Assembly: GCF_009908295.1 (NCBI RefSeq)
Contig: NZ_JAAALO010000003.1
Location: forward strand, 682,001 to 746,000
Reading direction: 5' to 3'
From: Micromonospora rubida
GTDB taxonomy: Bacteria; Actinomycetota; Actinomycetes; Mycobacteriales; Micromonosporaceae
Length of the DNA stretch: 64,000 bases
In this document: in pieces, positions 24,540 to 33,421 of the stretch
Position numbering within the stretch: the first letter of the stretch is position 1
How the letters are laid out: every line of letters starts with the position of its first letter
The notes under the pieces: model-generated
Databases searched by the model: none
The model's input: the letters and a program-made list of their open reading frames with translations, nothing else
What the model was told of the DNA's origin: nothing
Made by a program: the position numbers and the translations under genes

Positions 24540-26740
24540 CGACGTCCGAGCCGGCCACGGTCGACACGCCGCTGAAGAAGCTGGTCGGGGACAAGACGGC
24601 CAAGGCCCTGGCCGCGCACCTCGACCTGCACACCGCCGGCGATCTGGTCTACCACTTCCCCCGCCGGTACGACGAGCGCGGCGAGCACACCGACATCCGC
24701 TCGCTGGACGTCGGCGAGCAGGTCACCGTGCTGGCCCAGGTGCAGAGGACCGCCGTGCGGCCGATGCGCCAGCGCCGGGGCAACCTGCTGGAGGTGACCG
24801 TCGGGGACGACTCCGGCGGCGTGCTCACCCTGACCTTCTTCGGCAACCAGGCGTGGCGGGAGCGGGAGCTGCGCCCCGGCCGGTGGGGGCTGTTCGCCGG
24901 CAAGGTCACCGAGTTCCGGGGCAAGCGGCAGCTCAACGGCCCGGAGTACGTCATGCTCGGCGACGGTGACGACGGCGAGGCTGCGGTCGGCGAGGAGGTC
25001 GAGGAGTTCGCCGGGGCGCTGATCCCGGTGTATCCGGCCGCGGCGGCGGTGCCGACCTGGGTGATCGCCCGCTGCGTGCGGGTGGTGCTGGACACCCTCA
25101 CCCCGCCGGAGGACCCGCAGCCCGCCACCGTCCGGGCCGACCGCAAACTCGTCGGGCTCGGCACCGCGCTGCGCGAGATCCACCGGCCGTCCAGCAAGGA
25201 GAACCTGTACCGGGCCCGCCGCCGGCTCAAGTGGGACGAGGCGTTCGCCGTGCAGCTCACCCTCGTGCAGCGCAAGCTCCGGGCCGCCGCCCGGCCGGCG
25301 AAGGCCCGGCCGCCGCGCGCCGGTGGGCTGCTCGACGCGTTCGACGCCCGGCTGCCGTACGAGCTGACCCCCGGCCAGCGAACGGTCGGTGCGGAGATCG
25401 CCGCCGACCTGACCGTCCCGCACCCGATGCACCGGCTGCTCCAGGGCGAGGTCGGCTCCGGCAAGACGGTGGTGGCGCTGCGGGCGATGCTCCAGGTGGT
25501 CGACGCCGGCGGGCAGGCCGCGCTGCTCGCCCCGACCGAGGTGCTCGCCGCCCAGCACCACCGGGGGATGCTCGACCTGCTCGGCCCGCTCGCCCGGGCC
25601 GGTGAGCTGGGCGCCGCCGACGACGCCACCCGGGTCGAGCTGGTCACCGGCTCGCTCGGCGCGGCGGCCCGCCGGCAGGCCCTCGCCGAGGTGGCCGGGG
25701 GCCGCGCCGGGATCGTGCTCGGCACCCACGCCCTGCTGTACGAGGGGGTGGACTTCGCCGACCTGGGCCTCGTGGTGGTCGACGAGCAGCACCGGTTCGG
25801 CGTGGAGCAGCGCGACGCGTTGCGCTCCAAGGCCGACCAGCCGCCGCACGTGCTGGTGATGACGGCCACCCCGATCCCGCGCACGGTGGCGATGACCGTC
25901 TACGGCGACCTGGAGACGTCCACCCTGTCCCAGCTCCCGCAGGGGCGCTCGCCGATCGCCTCGCACGTGGTGCCGGTCGCCGAGAAGCCGGCCTTCCTAG
26001 ACCGGGCCTGGCGCCGGCTCCGCGAGGAGGTCACCGCCGGCCACCAGGCGTACGTGGTCTGCCCCAGGATCGGGGAGGGCCCGCAGAGCGAGGAGGAGCC
26101 GCCCCGGGAGGACGACAACGGGCGGCGCCCCCCGCTAGCGGTGACCGAGGTCGCCCCGCTGCTCGCCGAGGGGCCGCTGCACGGGCTGCGGATCGGGGTT
26201 CTGCACGGGAAGCTGCCCGCCGACGAGAAGGACGCCGTGATGCGTTCCTTCGCCGCCGGCGACCTGGACGTGCTGGTCGCCACCACGGTCGTCGAGGTCG
26301 GCGTCGACGTGCCCAACGCCACCGTGATGATCGTGCTGGACGCCGACCGGTTCGGCGTCTCCCAGCTGCACCAGCTGCGCGGCCGGGTTGGGCGGGGCTC
26401 GGCGGCCGGGCTCTGCCTGCTGGTCAGCGAGGCGGCCGAGGGCTCCTCGGCCCGGGAGCGCCTCGACGCGGTGGCGTCCACCACGGACGGTTTCAAGCTC
26501 GCCGAGCTGGACCTGGAGCAGCGCCGCGAGGGCGACGTGCTCGGGGCCACCCAGTCCGGCCGGCGCTCGCACCTGCGGCTGCTGTCGCTGTTGCGCGACG
26601 CCGACCTGATCCGGGAGGCCCGCGCCGAGGCGATCGCCCTGGTCGAGGAGGACCCGGAGCTGGAACGCCACCCGGCGCTGGCCGCCTCGGTGGCCGCCCT
26701 GGTCGACTCCGAACGAGCGGAGTACCTGGAGAAGGGCTGA
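24536..26740 (+). CDS. recG: ATP-dependent DNA helicase RecG
   Basis: The 734-aa helicase reverses stalled replication forks and migrates Holliday junctions. The N-terminal wedge/OB domain (DLVYHFPRRYDERGEHTDIR near residue 37) precedes Walker A GEVGSGKTVVALRAML near 303, the DExH box VVVDEQHRFGVEQRDALRSK near 413, motif III MTATPIPRTVAMTVYGDL near 442 and motif VI HQLRGRVGRGSAAGLCLLV near 620. The start overlaps the previous stop (ATGA). An insert after residue 515 (SEEEPPREDDNGRR) lies between helicase lobes. It is the last gene of the operon. Confidence 0.97.
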   Translation: MTTSEPATVDTPLKKLVGDKTAKALAAHLDLHTAGDLVYHFPRRYDERGEHTDIRSLDVGEQVTVLAQVQRTAVRPMRQRRGNLLEVTVGDDSGGVLTLTFFGNQAWRERELRPGRWGLFAGKVTEFRGKRQLNGPEYVMLGDGDDGEAAVGEEVEEFAGALIPVYPAAAAVPTWVIARCVRVVLDTLTPPEDPQPATVRADRKLVGLGTALREIHRPSSKENLYRARRRLKWDEAFAVQLTLVQRKLRAAARPAKARPPRAGGLLDAFDARLPYELTPGQRTVGAEIAADLTVPHPMHRLLQGEVGSGKTVVALRAMLQVVDAGGQAALLAPTEVLAAQHHRGMLDLLGPLARAGELGAADDATRVELVTGSLGAAARRQALAEVAGGRAGIVLGTHALLYEGVDFADLGLVVVDEQHRFGVEQRDALRSKADQPPHVLVMTATPIPRTVAMTVYGDLETSTLSQLPQGRSPIASHVVPVAEKPAFLDRAWRRLREEVTAGHQAYVVCPRIGEGPQSEEEPPREDDNGRRPPLAVTEVAPLLAEGPLHGLRIGVLHGKLPADEKDAVMRSFAAGDLDVLVATTVVEVGVDVPNATVMIVLDADRFGVSQLHQLRGRVGRGSAAGLCLLVSEAAEGSSARERLDAVASTTDGFKLAELDLEQRREGDVLGATQSGRRSHLRLLSLLRDADLIREARAEAIALVEEDPELERHPALAASVAALVDSERAEYLEKG

Positions 26741-26774
26741 TCCCGCCCCGGGCGGCCCCACCGGAGGCGTGGCC

Positions 26775-26806
26775 GCGCCTAGGCTCGGCTGCGCCTAGGC
26801 TCGGCT
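26775..26806 (+). promoter_or_regulatory. Duplicated 16-bp promoter element with two TAGGCT boxes
   Basis: GCGCCTAGGCTCGGCT is repeated exactly at 26775-26790 and 26791-26806. The second TAGGCT (26796-26801) is 6 nt before ATG 26808, and the first would give a 16-nt longer leader. Confidence 0.5.
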
Positions 26807-26807
26807 G

Positions 26808-27746
26808 ATGTCGACCCCATCTCTCCTGCGTGGCATGGCGCTGCTGGCGCAGGGCGACCGGCGCGCCGTCGAGCAGGCCACCGGCCTCGCCGACGACGCC
26901 ACCGGTCAGCCCTGCTCCGCCCGGACCCGGTTCCAGATCGCCTCGATCAGCAAGAACATGGCCGCCGCGGCCGTCCTGCTCCTCGCCGAGCGGGGAAGGC
27001 TCGACGTGCACGATCCCGTCGACCGGTGGGTGCCGAACTGCCCGCCGGCCTGGCGGCCCATCACCCTGCACCATCTGCTCACCCACACCTCGGGCCTCGG
27101 GCACTGGGAGGAGTACCCGCTGCTCGACCTGGCCGGCGCGATCGACCCCGACGAGCTGCTGGCCAGGTTCCGGGCGCTCCCGCCGCTGTTCGCCCCCGGT
27201 GCGGGCTGGCACTACAGCAGCCCGGGTTACGTCCTGCTCGCCCGCGCCGTCGAGCGGGCCGCCGACCGGCCGTACCGGGACTTCCTGGCGGAGGAGGTCT
27301 TCGCGCCGCTGGGCATGACCGGCAGCTTCGCCGGCTCCGGTGCGGGACGCGCCGACGTGGCGACGGGCCACTCCGGCGGCCGTCCGGTGCCCTCCTGGGA
27401 CCTGGACACGGTGAGCATGGGCGCAGGTGACGTCTGGTGCACCGCCGGCGACCTACTGGCCTGGCTCGACGGGCTGCGGGACGCCCGACTACTCACCCCC
27501 GCCTCGGTCGCGCGGATGACCACCGCGCACGCGCAGGTCGGCTCCGGGCCGCAGGCGTACGGGTACGGCTGCTTCGTCGGCCCCGTGGCGGGGGAGCGGT
27601 CGGTCGGCCACTCCGGGCACAACCTCGGCTTCAAGGCGTTCGTCGCCTGGCTGCCGGACTCCGACCGCCGGCTGGTCGTGCTGACCAACGACGACGAGGA
27701 CCCGGTCGCCCCAACCCTGATCGACCGTCTCCTCGCCACCAACTGA
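26808..27746 (+). CDS. Serine hydrolase of the beta-lactamase/D-Ala-D-Ala carboxypeptidase family (class C fold)
   Basis: The 312-aa protein lacks a signal peptide, so it is probably cytoplasmic. The catalytic SxxK is ASISKNMAAAAVLLL at about residues 47-61. YSS replaces Tyr-x-Asn in GAGWHYSSPGYVLLARAVER near 130. The third motif is HSG in RSVGHSGHNLGFKAF near 267. HHLLTHTSGLGHW is also typical. Members include esterases, DD-peptidases and EstB-like hydrolases, and the substrate is unknown. It has its own leaderless-type promoter. Confidence 0.88.
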   Translation: MSTPSLLRGMALLAQGDRRAVEQATGLADDATGQPCSARTRFQIASISKNMAAAAVLLLAERGRLDVHDPVDRWVPNCPPAWRPITLHHLLTHTSGLGHWEEYPLLDLAGAIDPDELLARFRALPPLFAPGAGWHYSSPGYVLLARAVERAADRPYRDFLAEEVFAPLGMTGSFAGSGAGRADVATGHSGGRPVPSWDLDTVSMGAGDVWCTAGDLLAWLDGLRDARLLTPASVARMTTAHAQVGSGPQAYGYGCFVGPVAGERSVGHSGHNLGFKAFVAWLPDSDRRLVVLTNDDEDPVAPTLIDRLLATN

Positions 27747-27786
27747 CCACCCCCGCCGCGCCCCCCGTCGCGCCCCCCCGTGGGCC

Positions 27787-27844
27787 CTCTTTCACGGAAT
27801 GAGTGGCCTCCGGCGAGCACGACACCACTCATTCCGTGAAAGAG
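27787..27844. repeat. Intergenic palindromic element, copy 1
   Basis: Perfect 20-bp arms (27787-27806 and 27825-27844; core TTTCACGGAATGAGTGG) flank an 18-nt loop, 40 bp after a stop codon and between convergent genes. A related element of the same geometry is at 53711-53770. Confidence 0.85.
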
Positions 27845-27943
27845 CGCGACTCTGCGGGGTGGGGGGTGGGGTGGGTGGGATCGGGTGTGACGAGGGCGCG
27901 TCGGCCAGGTGGTCGACGCGCCCTCGGGTGGGTGCGGTTCGGG

Positions 27944-27979
27944 CGAACCCGATCAGCTCGGCGAACCCGATCAGCTCAG
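27944..27979. repeat. 18-bp direct repeat
   Basis: CGAACCCGATCAGCTCGG and CGAACCCGATCAGCTCAG are adjacent, one mismatch, just downstream of the LPXTG gene's stop. A third degenerate piece (GGATCAGGTCGGCTCGG) follows. Confidence 0.7.
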
Positions 27980-28002
27980 CGGATCAGGTCGGCTCGGGTG
28001 GG

Positions 28003-29283
28003 TCAGGAGGTGAAGCGGATCCGTCGACGCCGGGCGACGACGAAGAGCACCGCGCCGGCCGCCAGCAGGGCCACCGCGCCCGCGGCGATGCCGCCGGCCG
28101 CCGCGCCGGTCACCGGCAGGCCACCGTCCTGGTCGCCGCCACCGGTGCCGCCCTCGTCGCAGCCGGAGACCGGGGCGGTCCACTTGATCGGCTCGGCGGA
28201 CTCCAGGTCGCCGGTGACGGCGACGGTCAGGCCCTTGGAGGCCGGGAAGCGCACGGACTTGTTGGTGCCCGGCTCGATGGTGACGGTCTGCGGCTTGCCG
28301 GTGCTCGGGGTGAAGGTCGAGGTCAGGCTGACGCCGTTCTTCGGGTTCTGGACCAGCAGGACCAGCTCGTCGCAGGTGGACTCGTAGGAGGTCTCCGGCT
28401 CGCCGACCTCGGGCTCCTGGCACTCCGCCGGGGGCTGCTGGGTGCCGGTCCAGAGGCTCTTCTCGTTCGCGGTGACGGTGATCTGGCCGTCCACCGTGGC
28501 GGCGTCCAGCTCGACCTTCTCGATGCTGCGCAGGGGGACCGTGACGGCCTTGTTGTAGCCCTTGTCGGTGGTGATCACGAAGTTCGCCGCGGCGTTGCCG
28601 TTGCGGTTGATCAGGTTGAACGTGACCTTGCCCTCGCAGTCGGACTCGACGACCACCTCGGGGGCGGCCTCACAGGTGCCGCCGCCGCCGTTGTACCAGG
28701 CCTGCGGGCCCTCCGACCGGGAGCCGATCCCCTTGGGGCTGCCGACCTTGCGGTTGCCGTAGAGGTCGTTCTTCGTCAGCGGGTCAATGATCTTGTCGCC
28801 GAAGACGAAGTCGACCTGGGTGTAGCAGGTGGGGACCTCGACCTTGAACTTCAGCGTCGACCGGGTGCCCACCTCGTCCTTGGCGACCGAGGTGAACTTG
28901 TCCACCGACTTGCTGAGCACGTACTGCGGGAACTCGACCTTCGTCGACGGGGCGACGTACGAGACCAGCGCGAAGGACTGCTCCTCGCCCTCGCAGAGCG
29001 GGCCGTTGACCAGCGTGATGCTGGCCTCGCCGCGCTTGCCGCGGAAGGTGTGCGTGTACCGCGCGTCGGCGGCGCTGACGCAGCTCGGCCCCTCGGGGGC
29101 AGGTGTGGCCGGCGTCCCGCTGGCGGACGGCGTCGGCGCGGACGTGGTCGGCGACGTCGACGGCTGCGGGGACGGGCTGGCGGCCAGCGTCGGAGACGAC
29201 GCCGCGAACGCCGTGGCGAGGCCGGCCAGGGCGGCGGCGGCCACGAGGATCGGCCGCCGCGGCGACAGCTTGGGACGGATCAC
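28003..29283 (-). CDS. LPXTG-anchored surface protein
   Basis: The 426-aa precursor has a signal peptide (PILVAAAALAGLATAFAASS, residues 11-30) and a Ser/Pro/Thr linker (PSPQPSTSPTTSAPTPSASG) to about residue 65. The ectodomain of beta-rich repeats has paired cysteines (SCVSAADARYTHTF, EVVVESDCEGKVTFNLIN, YESTCDELVLLVQNP). A complete sorting signal closes the protein: LPVTG at about residue 386, a membrane span (GAVALLAAGAVLFVVA) and the tail RRRRIRFTS. Sortase would attach it to peptidoglycan. The ligand or role of the ectodomain is unknown. No sortase gene is nearby. Confidence 0.88.
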   Translation of the reverse strand: MIRPKLSPRRPILVAAAALAGLATAFAASSPTLAASPSPQPSTSPTTSAPTPSASGTPATPAPEGPSCVSAADARYTHTFRGKRGEASITLVNGPLCEGEEQSFALVSYVAPSTKVEFPQYVLSKSVDKFTSVAKDEVGTRSTLKFKVEVPTCYTQVDFVFGDKIIDPLTKNDLYGNRKVGSPKGIGSRSEGPQAWYNGGGGTCEAAPEVVVESDCEGKVTFNLINRNGNAAANFVITTDKGYNKAVTVPLRSIEKVELDAATVDGQITVTANEKSLWTGTQQPPAECQEPEVGEPETSYESTCDELVLLVQNPKNGVSLTSTFTPSTGKPQTVTIEPGTNKSVRFPASKGLTVAVTGDLESAEPIKWTAPVSGCDEGGTGGGDQDGGLPVTGAAAGGIAAGAVALLAAGAVLFVVARRRRIRFTS

Positions 29284-29589
29284 GCGTACTCCCGGGGTGA
29301 AGAAGCGTCAGGGGCGCGGCGCGGGGCAACGGTGGTCAGCGGTCGCGGCCGGGGTGCGGCGCGCTCGCGACGAGGCCTCCCGGCACCGGTGGGCCGGCTG
29401 GACGCGGCCGGCACCCGGCAGACCCTAGCGAGAACGGACCGGCCGGCACAGCGCACGGAAACCTCCGAAAATGATGTTATAGATTTGAGATCATTGATGT
29501 ACGTTCGGTGATCGCGGCGCGACGCCGGCGGCACGCGCCGTGGCGCCCCGCGGGGTCGCGTAGCGTCGGGTCATGAGCAGGAGCAGGCG
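29284..29589. other. Divergent intergenic region, no gene seen
   Basis: These 306 bp separate the LPXTG gene from rsmD. The only notable part is an AT-rich island at 29465-29515, unusual for this genome, which probably holds the promoter of the surface protein gene. TAGCGT at 29562-29567 is the likely -10 box for rsmD. AGGAGCAGG before GTG 29590 is its ribosome binding site. Confidence 0.5.
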
Positions 29590-30153
29590 GTGACCCGGAT
29601 CGTGGCCGGGACGCTCGGCGGCCGGCGGATCGCCGCGCCGCCCGGCGCCGGCACCCGACCCACCTCCGACCGGGTGCGGGAGGCGCTGTTCAGCGCGGTG
29701 CAGGCCGACGTCGACCTGGCCGGTGCGCGCTTCGCCGACCTGTACGCCGGGTCCGGAGCGGTCGGGCTGGAGGCGCTGTCCCGGGGCGCGGCGCACGTGC
29801 TGCTGGTCGAGTCCGATCCCCGGGCCGCCCGCGTGGTCCGGGAGAACATCGCCGCGCTGCGGGCCGCCCCGGCCGCCCGGCTGGTCAGCGGCCGGGTCGC
29901 CACGGTGCTGGCGGCCGGGCCGGACGGCGGGCCGTACGACGTGGTGTTCGCCGACCCGCCGTACGCCGTGCCCGACGCCGAGGTCACCGAACTGCTGGCC
30001 GCGCTGGTCAACGGCTGCTGGCTGGCGGCGGACGCCCTGGTGGTGGTGGAGCGGTCCAGCCGGACCGGCCCGGTCGCCTGGGTGCAGGGCATCACCGGGG
30101 AGCGCAGCCGCCGATACGGGGAAACCACCCTTTGGTACGGTCGCCGCTCATGA
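29590..30153 (+). CDS. rsmD: 16S rRNA (guanine(966)-N(2))-methyltransferase RsmD
   Basis: The 187-aa SAM enzyme methylates G966 in the small subunit. Motifs are [18 protein letters not shown] at the N-terminus, [16 protein letters not shown] near residue 22, [19 protein letters not shown] near 48 and the catalytic [12 protein letters not shown] near 118. Ribosome binding site AGGAGCAGG. Its TGA overlaps the coaD ATG, the standard rsmD-coaD pair of bacteria. Confidence 0.95.
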   Translation: MTRIVAGTLGGRRIAAPPGAGTRPTSDRVREALFSAVQADVDLAGARFADLYAGSGAVGLEALSRGAAHVLLVESDPRAARVVRENIAALRAAPAARLVSGRVATVLAAGPDGGPYDVVFADPPYAVPDAEVTELLAALVNGCWLAADALVVVERSSRTGPVAWVQGITGERSRRYGETTLWYGRRS

Positions 30154-30632
30154 GACGTGCGGTGTGCCCCGGCTCGTTCGACCCGGTCACCAATGGACAC
30201 CTCGACATCATCGGGCGGGCCGCCCGACTCTTCGACGAGGTGATCGTCGGCGTGCTGGTGAACCAGTCGAAGAGCGGCCTGTTCACCGTCGAGGAGCGGA
30301 TCGACATGCTCCGGGAGGTGACGTCCTCGTACGACAACGTGCGGGTCGCGTCCTTCCGTGGCCTACTGGTCGACTTCTGCCGGGCGCAGCAGGCCAGCGT
30401 CCTGATCAAGGGCCTGCGGGCGGTCAGCGACTTCGACTACGAGCTCCAGATGGCCCAGATGAACATGGGCCTGGCCGGGGTGGAGACGTTGTTCATGCCG
30501 ACCAACCCGCTCTACTCCTTCCTCTCCTCCAGCCTCGTCAAGGACGTGGCCAAGTGGGGCGGCGACATCTCCTCCCACGTCCCGGACCTGGTCCGCGACG
30601 CCCTCCGGTCCCGGCTCACCCCGCACCCCTGA
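30150..30632 (+). CDS. coaD: Phosphopantetheine adenylyltransferase
   Basis: The 160-aa enzyme makes dephospho-CoA from 4'-phosphopantetheine and ATP. The nucleotidyltransferase signature [20 protein letters not shown] lies at residues 4-23. [38 protein letters not shown] near 90 and the ISSTxVK-like [17 protein letters not shown] near 128 complete the family. It overlaps rsmD by ATGA. TACGGT 8 nt before the ATG could give an extra leaderless transcript from within rsmD. Confidence 0.97.
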   Translation: MRRAVCPGSFDPVTNGHLDIIGRAARLFDEVIVGVLVNQSKSGLFTVEERIDMLREVTSSYDNVRVASFRGLLVDFCRAQQASVLIKGLRAVSDFDYELQMAQMNMGLAGVETLFMPTNPLYSFLSSSLVKDVAKWGGDISSHVPDLVRDALRSRLTPHP

Positions 30633-30665
30633 CCCGTACGTCCGATCTCGCGCGACGACCACCGG

Positions 30666-30685
30666 ATCGCCCCGTTGCGGGCGAT
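30666..30685 (+). terminator. Weak hairpin after coaD
   Basis: ATCGCCC (30666-30672) pairs with GGGCGAT (30679-30685) around CGTTGC, followed by TCG. The stem is 7 bp. Confidence 0.35.
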
Positions 30686-30854
30686 TCGTCGGGCCCGCCC
30701 GTGCCCGATCTGCCCTGCGGGGCGCGACACGACGCGCGCCGGGCGGGGCGGACCGGCGGGCGGTGGCCCTGGCGCGACATGATGGGTCGAGCGGGAACCC
30801 GGCCGTAGCCCGCATCATGTAGGTCGGCCGACGAACGACAGGAGTGAGGTACCG

Positions 30855-31352
30855 GTGGACCCGCTCGATCGCATCGACGAACTGATCGCCATGGTGGAGC
30901 AGGCCCGCTCCGTCCCGATGTCCCGGAACAACTGCATGGTCGACCGGGGCGAGATGATCGCCTTCCTCGACGAGATGCGCGCGGAGTTCCCCGCCGACCT
31001 GCGCCGGGCCGCCGTCCTGTTGGAGGAGCGGGACAAGATCATGGACGCCGGCAAGCGCGAGGCCGACCGGATCATCAGCGAGGGTGAGGCGGAACACGCC
31101 CGCCTGGTGTCGGTGAACGAGATCACCGTCTCCTCCGAGCACGAGGGGGCCCGGATCATCGGCGAGGCCCGGGCCGAGGCGCAACGGCTGCGCGACGAGG
31201 TCGACGACTACGTCGACACCGCGCTGGCGAACTTCGAGCAGTTCCTCACCCGGGCGCTCGCCTCGATAGAGCGCGGCCGGGACAAGATGCACGCGCTGCG
31301 GGAGATCGGCACCTTCGGTGGGGACGAGGCGGATCGCCCGCTACCCTTCTGA
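30855..31352 (+). CDS. DivIVA-like coiled-coil protein
   Basis: The 165-aa, mostly helical protein begins DPLDRIDELIAMVEQARSVP and has heptad-rich stretches (KREADRIISEGEAEHARLVS, IIGEARAEAQRLRDEVDDYV). It matches the DivIVA/SepIVA-like ATPase-subunit-b-like family found between coaD and yceD in actinobacteria. Relatives act in cell envelope growth or septum placement, and that role is inferred here. The GTG start follows AGGAGTGAGG. It is followed by a 110-bp gap and then yceD. Confidence 0.85.
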   Translation: MDPLDRIDELIAMVEQARSVPMSRNNCMVDRGEMIAFLDEMRAEFPADLRRAAVLLEERDKIMDAGKREADRIISEGEAEHARLVSVNEITVSSEHEGARIIGEARAEAQRLRDEVDDYVDTALANFEQFLTRALASIERGRDKMHALREIGTFGGDEADRPLPF

Positions 31353-31462
31353 ACGGCACCTCAGCAGCCGACAAGGCGGGTCGGGCGTCGCCCCCGGTTC
31401 AACGGTCCGGCGGTCGCCCAGGTAACCTTTTTTGTCGGCCTCTCACCGGCCGGAGTCTGACT

Positions 31463-32026
31463 ATGCCCAAACACTCGTCTTCATCACTCAACCCCAAGGC
31501 GCCGCTGGTCCTCGACACGAGGGAACTGCCGCGTCGCCCTGGCGCGTTGCGTACGGTCAAGCGGGTCGTCCCGGCACCGGCGGACCTCGGCGGGGAGTTG
31601 ATCGGCGTGCCGGAGGGCACCGACCTCGACCTCGACCTGAGGCTGCAGTCGGTGTCCGAGGGCGTGCTCGTCTCGGGGACCGTCAGCGGTTCCGTCCGGG
31701 GCGAGTGTGGCCGGTGCCTGCGCGAGATCAACGACTCGGTGGCCGTGACCGTCCAGGAGCTGTACGCGTACGAGGACAGCACCACGGACGAGACGACCGA
31801 CGAGGACGAGGTGGGCCGGATGCAGGACGATCTGATCGACCTGGAGCCGGCGCTGCGGGACGCGGTGGTGCTCGCGCTGCCGACCAACCCGCTCTGCCGG
31901 GAGGACTGCCCAGGATTGTGCCCCGAGTGCGGGGTGCAGCGGGACGATCTGCCGGCCGACCACAGTCACCAGCAGATCGACCCGCGTTGGGCGGGCCTGT
32001 CGCAACTGACCCGTACAGAGGAGTAA
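31463..32026 (+). CDS. YceD/DUF177 family protein
   Basis: The 187-aa protein has PLVLDTRELPRRPG near the N-terminus, VSGTVSGSVRGECGRCLREI near residue 75 and the C-terminal cysteine cluster NPLCREDCPGLCPECGVQRD near 145, both hallmarks of DUF177. The family is almost always upstream of rpmF and is linked to 23S rRNA or ribosome assembly. The rpmF ribosome binding site lies inside its last codons, so the two are coupled. A T-rich stretch (31428-31433) lies 30 bp upstream in the promoter region. Confidence 0.92.
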   Translation: MPKHSSSSLNPKAPLVLDTRELPRRPGALRTVKRVVPAPADLGGELIGVPEGTDLDLDLRLQSVSEGVLVSGTVSGSVRGECGRCLREINDSVAVTVQELYAYEDSTTDETTDEDEVGRMQDDLIDLEPALRDAVVLALPTNPLCREDCPGLCPECGVQRDDLPADHSHQQIDPRWAGLSQLTRTEE

Positions 32027-32031
32027 GAACC

Positions 32032-32205
32032 GTGGCCGTCCCGAAGCGCAAGATGTCGCGCAGCAACACCCGGTCCCGCCGGGCGAACTGGAAGGCGGCC
32101 GTGGTCGCGACCGTGGCCTGCCCGCAGTGCAAGTCGGCGAAGCTGCCGCACACCGCCTGCTCCGTCTGCGGCACGTACAACGGCCGCCAGGTCATCGAGG
32201 TCTGA
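32032..32205 (+). CDS. rpmF: 50S ribosomal protein L32
   Basis: The 57-aa product is full-length L32: AVPKRKMSRSNTRSRRANWK at the N-terminus, then CPQCKSAKLPHTACSVCGTY with two CxxC pairs for zinc. The GTG start follows GAGGAG, which overlaps the yceD stop. plsX starts 12 nt downstream, giving the classic yceD-rpmF-plsX order. Confidence 0.97.
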   Translation: MAVPKRKMSRSNTRSRRANWKAAVVATVACPQCKSAKLPHTACSVCGTYNGRQVIEV

Positions 32206-32217
32206 CCTGGACGCCGA

Positions 32218-33318
32218 GTGACGCCCCCGACCCCAGGTCGGGTGGCGCGCGCATCCTGGCGATCGCCCGGTGCCCCGGCTCCCGCCGTCGCCGGCCGGCC
32301 CGTTCCGGCCGGCGTTCTGGTGGAGCCGGGCACCGCGCGGATCGCCGTTGACCTCCTCGGCGGGGACGATGCTCCCGCCGTCGTGGTTGACGGCGCTCTG
32401 CGGGCCATGCGCGCCGACCCAGACCTGCACCTCCTGCTCGTCGGCCCCGCCGAGGTCGCCGACGGGCTGATCGGTGCCCTCGACCCGATGCAGCGCACCA
32501 GGGTCACGGTCCGGCCGGTGCGGGCCGCCGTCGGCATGGCCGACCACCCCGTCGCCGCCCGCGCCGACAGCACCGTGCGGGCGGCGGTCACCGCCGTCCG
32601 CGACGGGACCGCCGACGCGGTGGTCTCCGCCGGTGCCACCGGTGCCACCGTCACCGCCGCCGCCCTGGGCCTCGGCCGCTGGCCACACGTGCGACGGCCG
32701 GCGCTGGTGGCCACCCTGCCGGCCGTCGCCGGCCCGGTGGTGCTGCTCGACGTCGGTGGCTCCCTGGAACCCGGCCCCGCCACGCTGGTCCGGCACGCCG
32801 TGCTCGGTGCGGCCTATGCGGCCGTCGCGCACGGGGTGGCCGAGCCCCGGGTCGGGCTGCTGTCCGTGGGGACCGAGGCCGGCAAGGGGGACCGGCTGCG
32901 ACGCACCGCCGATCCGATGCTCGTCGCCGTGTCCCTGCCCCACGGAGCGCGCTACGTCGGCCTCGTCGAGGGGTACGACATCGCCTCCGGCGCGCGCGCC
33001 GACGTGGTGGTGACCGACGGCTTCACCGGCAACGTGCTACTCAAGGCGATCGAGGGCGCGTACGCGATGGCCGGCGGACCGCCCGCCAGCGGCGGCGTCC
33101 CCCGGGCGGCGGCCCTGCTGGGGGTGGCCGGGACGGTGGTCGTCTGCCACGGCGCGGCCCGCGAGGACGACGTCGCCTCCGGCATCGCCCTCGCCGCCCA
33201 CCTGTGGCGTCGGCGGGCCACCGAAACGGTCGCCGCGCTGCTCGATCGCGCTCCGCAAACCCCCGCCCAGCCCGGTGACCACGCCGATCGCACCACCGAT
33301 ACCGAGGTGAGCCTGTGA
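32218..33318 (+). CDS. plsX: Phosphate acyltransferase PlsX
   Basis: This 366-aa enzyme turns acyl-ACP into acyl-phosphate for phospholipid synthesis. Motifs are [20 protein letters not shown] near residue 42, [19 protein letters not shown] near 140, [15 protein letters not shown] near 218 and [20 protein letters not shown] near 262. The 35 residues before RIAVDLLGG are not conserved, so the GTG at 32218 may be too early, but no better start has a ribosome binding site. LLGGDDAP replaces the usual AMGGDxAP. It lies in the rpmF-plsX-rnc run. Confidence 0.93.
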   Translation: MTPPTPGRVARASWRSPGAPAPAVAGRPVPAGVLVEPGTARIAVDLLGGDDAPAVVVDGALRAMRADPDLHLLLVGPAEVADGLIGALDPMQRTRVTVRPVRAAVGMADHPVAARADSTVRAAVTAVRDGTADAVVSAGATGATVTAAALGLGRWPHVRRPALVATLPAVAGPVVLLDVGGSLEPGPATLVRHAVLGAAYAAVAHGVAEPRVGLLSVGTEAGKGDRLRRTADPMLVAVSLPHGARYVGLVEGYDIASGARADVVVTDGFTGNVLLKAIEGAYAMAGGPPASGGVPRAAALLGVAGTVVVCHGAAREDDVASGIALAAHLWRRRATETVAALLDRAPQTPAQPGDHADRTTDTEVSL

Positions 33319-33421
33319 CCGCCCGTCCCGTCCCGGCCCGACCAGCCGCGCGCTCCGCGCCGACCCCGGAGGGCCTGCCGTGCGCGGCCCGCCCGGTCGC
33401 GAACGAAGAGGTAACCGCATC

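Noticed and set aside
29574..29594. Six-codon ORF overlapping the rsmD start
   Set aside because: An ATG follows TAGCGT by 6 nt and ends in the rsmD GTGA, but six codons are too few to support a feature, and the purine-rich stretch is better read as the rsmD ribosome binding site.
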